9,295 bases of DNA from Candidatus Rhabdochlamydia sp. (lineage in GTDB: Bacteria > Chlamydiota > Chlamydiia > Chlamydiales > Rhabdochlamydiaceae). The position numbers and the translations under genes are program-made. How positions within the stretch are numbered: position 1 is the stretch's first letter; each line of letters begins with the position of its first letter. Below, in pieces: positions 7,160 through 9,295 of the stretch. The notes beneath the pieces were generated by a model that saw nothing but the letters and a program-made list of their open reading frames with translations, was not told where the DNA came from and did no database searches. Location: positions 1-9,295 of the forward strand of contig JASHWX010000097.1 of NCBI GenBank assembly GCA_030043815.1, written 5' to 3'.

Positions 7160-7567
7160 ATGCGATTATTATTTATATTCCTCCCTTTTCTTCTCCATGC
7201 AGGATCGGTGCGGCTGATCAACAATAGCCCTTATGATTTGCGGGCTGTCATTCGAGGAAATAATGGGACTATATTGGCAGAATTGATCGTCAAATCCCAA
7301 AAAGAATCCGATTGGACAGATTCCTACGGCCAGTATGGGCTCTATGGCGGGGCAAACGCCAATGTCAACCAAGCTTACCGTTCTATGACACCTTATCAGG
7401 TAGCCTGGTATTGCACTTCGGGTGAACCATTTGGAGTATGCGACACCGTTTCCACTGGAGGCGTTATCTTGTCGCAAGGCTGTATGGGAACGCGCCAGTG
7501 TAAGCCTCAAGGCCAGCAGCCAGGCAGCCTCTACGTTCCCCAGCCATCCGTCCCCCTGACCCAGTAA
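7160..7567 (+). CDS. Small exported four-cysteine protein B, paralogue of A
   Basis: 135 aa from ATG 7160, with Shine-Dalgarno AAGG at 7151-7154 overlapping the previous stop. A GTG at 7154 is possible but lies within that site. The signal peptide MRLLFIFLPFLLHA probably cleaves after LHA, giving a mature start GSVRLINNSPYDLRA that matches protein A's SVTLFNDSIFSLKA. Cysteines at 85, 94, 108 and 114 repeat exactly the C-8-C-13-C-5-C spacing of A. The middle region is longer (a Gly/Asn/Tyr-rich loop 'YGLYGGANANVNQ') and the C-terminal tail is Pro/Gln-rich. This is a tandem duplication followed by divergence; the signal peptides differ most. It is the last gene of the oppA operon. Function unknown. 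Location in the periplasm or outer envelope, or export to the host, are all open. Confidence 0.85.
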   Translation: MRLLFIFLPFLLHAGSVRLINNSPYDLRAVIRGNNGTILAELIVKSQKESDWTDSYGQYGLYGGANANVNQAYRSMTPYQVAWYCTSGEPFGVCDTVSTGGVILSQGCMGTRQCKPQGQQPGSLYVPQPSVPLTQ

Positions 7568-7574
7568 AAAATTC

Positions 7575-7615
7575 TTGAAAGTAAATCCTTTTTTTTACAG
7601 GATGCGAAATATAAT
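7575..7615 (+). promoter_or_regulatory. Possible promoter region of the repeat-protein gene
   Basis: The 61-nt gap after the oppA operon holds TTGAAA (7575-7580), a run of eight T (7589-7596), and a perfect TATAAT (7610-7615). TTGAAA and TATAAT are 29 nt apart, too far to act together. TATAAT alone would start transcription at about 7622, inside the Shine-Dalgarno. TTGAAA with CAGGAT (7598-7603) has a 17-nt spacer and leaves the ribosome site intact, but that -10 is poor. A promoter here is likely; which hexamers are used is not settled. Confidence 0.3.
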
Positions 7616-7618
7616 CCC

Positions 7619-7624
7619 GGGAGG
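7619..7624 (+). promoter_or_regulatory. Strong ribosome binding site deciding the repeat-protein start
   Basis: GGGAGG 4 nt before ATG 7629. It selects this ATG, which is directly followed by a signal peptide, over an in-frame upstream codon at 7575. Confidence 0.7.
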
Positions 7625-7628
7625 ATTT

Positions 7629-8300
7629 ATGAGAAGAATGTTGTTATCCATTTTAGGAATGAGTGCCTGCACGACTCTTTCTCTCTTTGCAGCAAAGAGC
7701 GACAATTTATGTCCTAAGTGCAGAGCTCAAGCACAAATTGCGGATTACAGCGATGATGATGATGGAGATGACCAAGAAGCTATGGAACGTCAAGAAGCCA
7801 TGGAACGGCAAGAAGGAATGAGACAAGGAGCGTCAAACAAGCGTCCGCCTAAAAACTCTCAAGAAGGCATGATGCGGGAAGAAGATGTCAAGGGAGGGAA
7901 AAACAAGCACCCCAGTTCTAAAAAGAATGGGCAAGAAAGCATGATGCGTCAACAGGGAATGCGGGAGGAAGAAGGTTCTGGGACTTTGCAGGGAGGAAAC
8001 CCGGTCAGGCGTCCCGCCCCTAAAAAGGGTCAAGAAGGGATGAGAGAAGGCACGACTCCTTATCAGACTTGGAAGGGAAGTCCCGCTCCTAGCAAGGGTC
8101 AAGAAGGCACGAGTCCTTATCAAAATTGGAAGGGAGGTCCCACTCCCAATCCTCGCTATAATAATAATATTGAACAGTTGGAAAACATGACTCCGAAAGA
8201 ACAGCAAAATTTTTTGCGCAAGTTGCCTCCAGATGAAAGAGAGGGTACTGTTAGAGAATACAATGCTCGTCATCCAAACAACACTATTAAATCTATGTAG
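7629..8300 (+). CDS. Exported low-complexity repeat protein, unknown function
   Basis: 223 aa from ATG 7629. Residues 1-22 (MRRMLLSILG... ending SLFAA) form a Sec signal peptide with probable cleavage after FAA. The mature N-terminus has CPKC (28-31), a possible metal-binding or disulfide motif, then an acidic tract DYSDDDDGDD (39-48). Three tandem 6-residue repeats of QEAMER/QEGMRQ type follow (49-66). More QE-[GS]-M motifs are scattered at 78, 102 and 135, separated by Lys/Pro/Asn-rich linkers. Two longer repeats with a PYQxWKG core (144-150 and 163-169) precede a short, probably helical C-terminal module (181-214) with 'NMTPKEQQNFLRKLPPDER'. Most of the chain looks disordered and highly charged. 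No named family is recognised. An envelope component or an exported effector is possible but unproven. It has its own upstream gap and is probably not in the oppA operon. Confidence 0.8.
   Translation: MRRMLLSILGMSACTTLSLFAAKSDNLCPKCRAQAQIADYSDDDDGDDQEAMERQEAMERQEGMRQGASNKRPPKNSQEGMMREEDVKGGKNKHPSSKKNGQESMMRQQGMREEEGSGTLQGGNPVRRPAPKKGQEGMREGTTPYQTWKGSPAPSKGQEGTSPYQNWKGGPTPNPRYNNNIEQLENMTPKEQQNFLRKLPPDEREGTVREYNARHPNNTIKSM
7773..7826 (+). repeat. Three tandem 18-bp units coding QEAMER-type repeats
   Basis: Units at 7773-7790, 7791-7808 and 7809-7826 all begin CAAGAAG. Units 1 and 2 are nearly identical at DNA level; unit 3 has diverged (QEGMRQ). They lie inside the repeat-protein gene and could expand or contract in frame. 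Confidence 0.8.
8011..8149 (+). repeat. Tandem 57/69-bp coding repeat (PxPxKGQEG...PYQxWKG)
   Basis: Each unit begins GTCCCGC or GTCCCAC and ends TTGGAAGGGA plus one or two bases: 8011-8079 (69 bp), 8080-8136 (57 bp) and a partial third from 8137. The first unit differs by a 12-bp in-frame segment (GGATGAGAGAAG). High nucleotide identity between units implies recent duplication. Confidence 0.75.
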
Positions 8301-8315
8301 TTAAACTGTATCAAG

Positions 8316-8339
8316 CGCTCCGGTCTTAAGGCCGGGGCG
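8316..8339 (+). terminator. Hairpin between convergent genes, possible terminator
   Basis: A 10-bp stem (8316-8325 with 8330-8339, including two G-U pairs in the + strand RNA) closes on a TTAA loop. It lies 15 nt after the repeat-protein stop. A T5 run follows only at 8350-8354, so it is not a textbook intrinsic terminator. On the minus strand the two G-U pairs become A-C mismatches, so it is better suited to end the + transcript. The loop contains the TAA stop of the minus-strand gene. Confidence 0.4.
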
Positions 8340-9295
8340 AAGGTACGCCTTTTTCATAGGAGACCTTCTTTAAGAAAATGCCATCTGCTGTATAAAGAGA
8401 AGCAGTGCCATTGCCGGCTTCGATCTTGGAGACGGCTTTTTTGTCCCCTTTTTTGTAATAAGAGCCTTTGACGAGAAGATCGTTTTCGTACTCCTCGACG
8501 AGCATCAGGTCTCCATTCTTATACCAAGCAAAGGCCATTCCTTGTTTCTTATTATTGTTGATTTCGCGCTGGCTTTCGTGTTGTCCATTGGGATACCAGG
8601 TTTTTACCTGTCCTTCGATCTTGTCGTCATGCCAATGGACGCAGAGTTTGGGACGTGAAGGGTCTTGGGGATAATATTCCCACTCTTCCCCGTTTTTCAT
8701 TCCATCGATGATGTGATAAGAACAATGCAGAGCGCCATTGGGGGAGAATACTTGCACCTCCCCTTCAGGGACGCCGCGTTGAAACGTGATATATTTTTCA
8801 AGAAGGTCGCCGTTGAACTGAGCTTGTTTTCCATAGCCGTCTTTGATGCTGGCGATCGATTGGGAATTAGCATCGTAGTAGACGGCGTCAACCAGGCGGC
8901 CGTTCTCGTAGAGTTCTGTAAAGAGCAGTTTGCCAGGTGTGCGGCATGCGATGGCTTTACCGTGCTTTTCTCCTTTTGAGAATTGAGTTTCTTCGAGCAG
9001 TTCTCCATTTTCATCAAAGGCTTGGACCAGGCCATGGATCTCGCCTTGTTCGTAAGGGATGAGTTTTTGGAGTCTGCCGCTGGGAAAATAGTAACGGGAG
9101 GAAGAGCACAGCGTTCCTTTGGCGTAAGGGATTTCTGCTGTGAGGGCGCCTTGATCGTTGTAAACTTTGCAGAGGCCATCGAAGATCCAGGTGGCAATCG
9201 CAAGCTCGCCGATATCCGGCGTGCCTTCAACAACGGGCGCTTCGATTTTGAGCAGCCCATTCGGGAACCATTCGCGGTAATAGCCGTTGGCGCGT
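8326..9295 (-). CDS. MORN_2/YwqK-type repeat protein, 5' truncated by window edge
   Basis: The minus-strand frame is open from base 9294 to the TAA at 8328-8326, giving 322 visible residues. The start lies outside the window, and the GTG codon at 8757 is internal, not a start. The chain is a series of about ten degenerate repeats of roughly 20-25 residues built around 'W/YxxNGxL...xYxxGxxxG', for example REWFPNGLLKIE, YYFPSGRLQKLIPYEQGEIHG, AFDENGELLEE, VFSPNGALHCSYHIIDGMKNG, TWYPNGQHESQ and AWYKNGDLMLVEEYEN. This is the MORN_2 pattern (often auto-named 'YwqK antitoxin', a name that should not be taken as function). Such repeats form elongated beta hairpin ladders and are common in chlamydial proteins of unknown role. 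The visible part has no enzymatic domain; any signal peptide or N-terminal domain lies outside. It is convergent with the repeat-protein gene, 25 bp between stops. Confidence 0.85.
   Translation of the reverse strand, partial: RANGYYREWFPNGLLKIEAPVVEGTPDIGELAIATWIFDGLCKVYNDQGALTAEIPYAKGTLCSSSRYYFPSGRLQKLIPYEQGEIHGLVQAFDENGELLEETQFSKGEKHGKAIACRTPGKLLFTELYENGRLVDAVYYDANSQSIASIKDGYGKQAQFNGDLLEKYITFQRGVPEGEVQVFSPNGALHCSYHIIDGMKNGEEWEYYPQDPSRPKLCVHWHDDKIEGQVKTWYPNGQHESQREINNNKKQGMAFAWYKNGDLMLVEEYENDLLVKGSYYKKGDKKAVSKIEAGNGTASLYTADGIFLKKVSYEKGVPSPRP

Noticed and set aside
7833..8273. Open frame antisense to the repeat protein (146 codons)
   Set aside because: Its apparent repeats are just the complement of the coding repeats on the + strand; no ribosome site or independent support.
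8697..9260. Open frame on the minus strand overlapping the MORN-type gene in another frame (187 codons)
   Set aside because: Its translation is low-complexity Ser/Lys/Thr-rich without repeats, while the overlapping frame gives clean, continuous MORN_2 repeats to the window end.
1..9295. Search for tRNA, rRNA, CRISPR, insertion sequences, toxin-antitoxin or phage defence genes
   Set aside because: Nothing supportable was seen: no transposase motifs, no spaced direct repeats outside the coding repeats noted, and no defence-type nucleases, NTPases or TIR domains.

Overview
The window reads as a bacterial chromosome segment. It is most likely from a member of the Chlamydiota, probably one of the amoeba-associated (Parachlamydia/Waddlia-like) lineages. 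This is an inference from gene content: an OppA-type peptide-binding lipoprotein beside a cytosolic SH3-NlpC/P60 peptidase, a group A glucokinase (which classical Chlamydiaceae lack), small secreted Cys-containing paralogues, and a MORN-type repeat protein. No rRNA, tRNA, CRISPR array, transposase or phage gene is visible. Gene density is very high, and no stretch over 300 bases lacks a gene.

Layout. (1) Bases 2-4402, + strand: three overlapping genes that form a tight operon. They encode a 5'-truncated alpha/beta hydrolase with a complete Ser-Asp-His triad, glucokinase (start overlaps the previous stop as ATGA), and a large GH63/MGH1-like glycoside hydrolase that starts inside the end of glk. 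The simplest reading is release of glucose from an alpha-glucoside or oligosaccharide, followed by phosphorylation to glucose 6-phosphate. (2) Bases 4362-5096, - strand: an NlpC/P60 cysteine peptidase, convergent with the glycoside hydrolase and overlapping it by 41 bp at the 3' ends. (3) Bases 5144-7567, + strand: a second operon, head to head with the peptidase. It holds an OppA-like lipoprotein followed by two tandem small exported proteins that are clearly paralogous, with an identical four-cysteine spacing. The first of these starts at a GTG overlapping the oppA stop. (4) Bases 7629-8300, + strand: an exported, low-complexity, repeat-bearing protein of unknown function. (5) Bases 8326-9295, - strand: the 3' part of a MORN_2/YwqK-type repeat protein that runs out of the window, convergent with the previous gene across a hairpin.

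Two functional themes stand out: sugar salvage into glycolysis (region 1), and uptake plus cleavage of peptides, plausibly peptidoglycan-derived, in regions 2-3. The second resembles the arrangement in the Bacillus dpp-ykf murein-peptide recycling locus. The most novel material is the pair of Cys-patterned secreted proteins coupled to oppA, and the repeat protein behind them; I recognise neither family.
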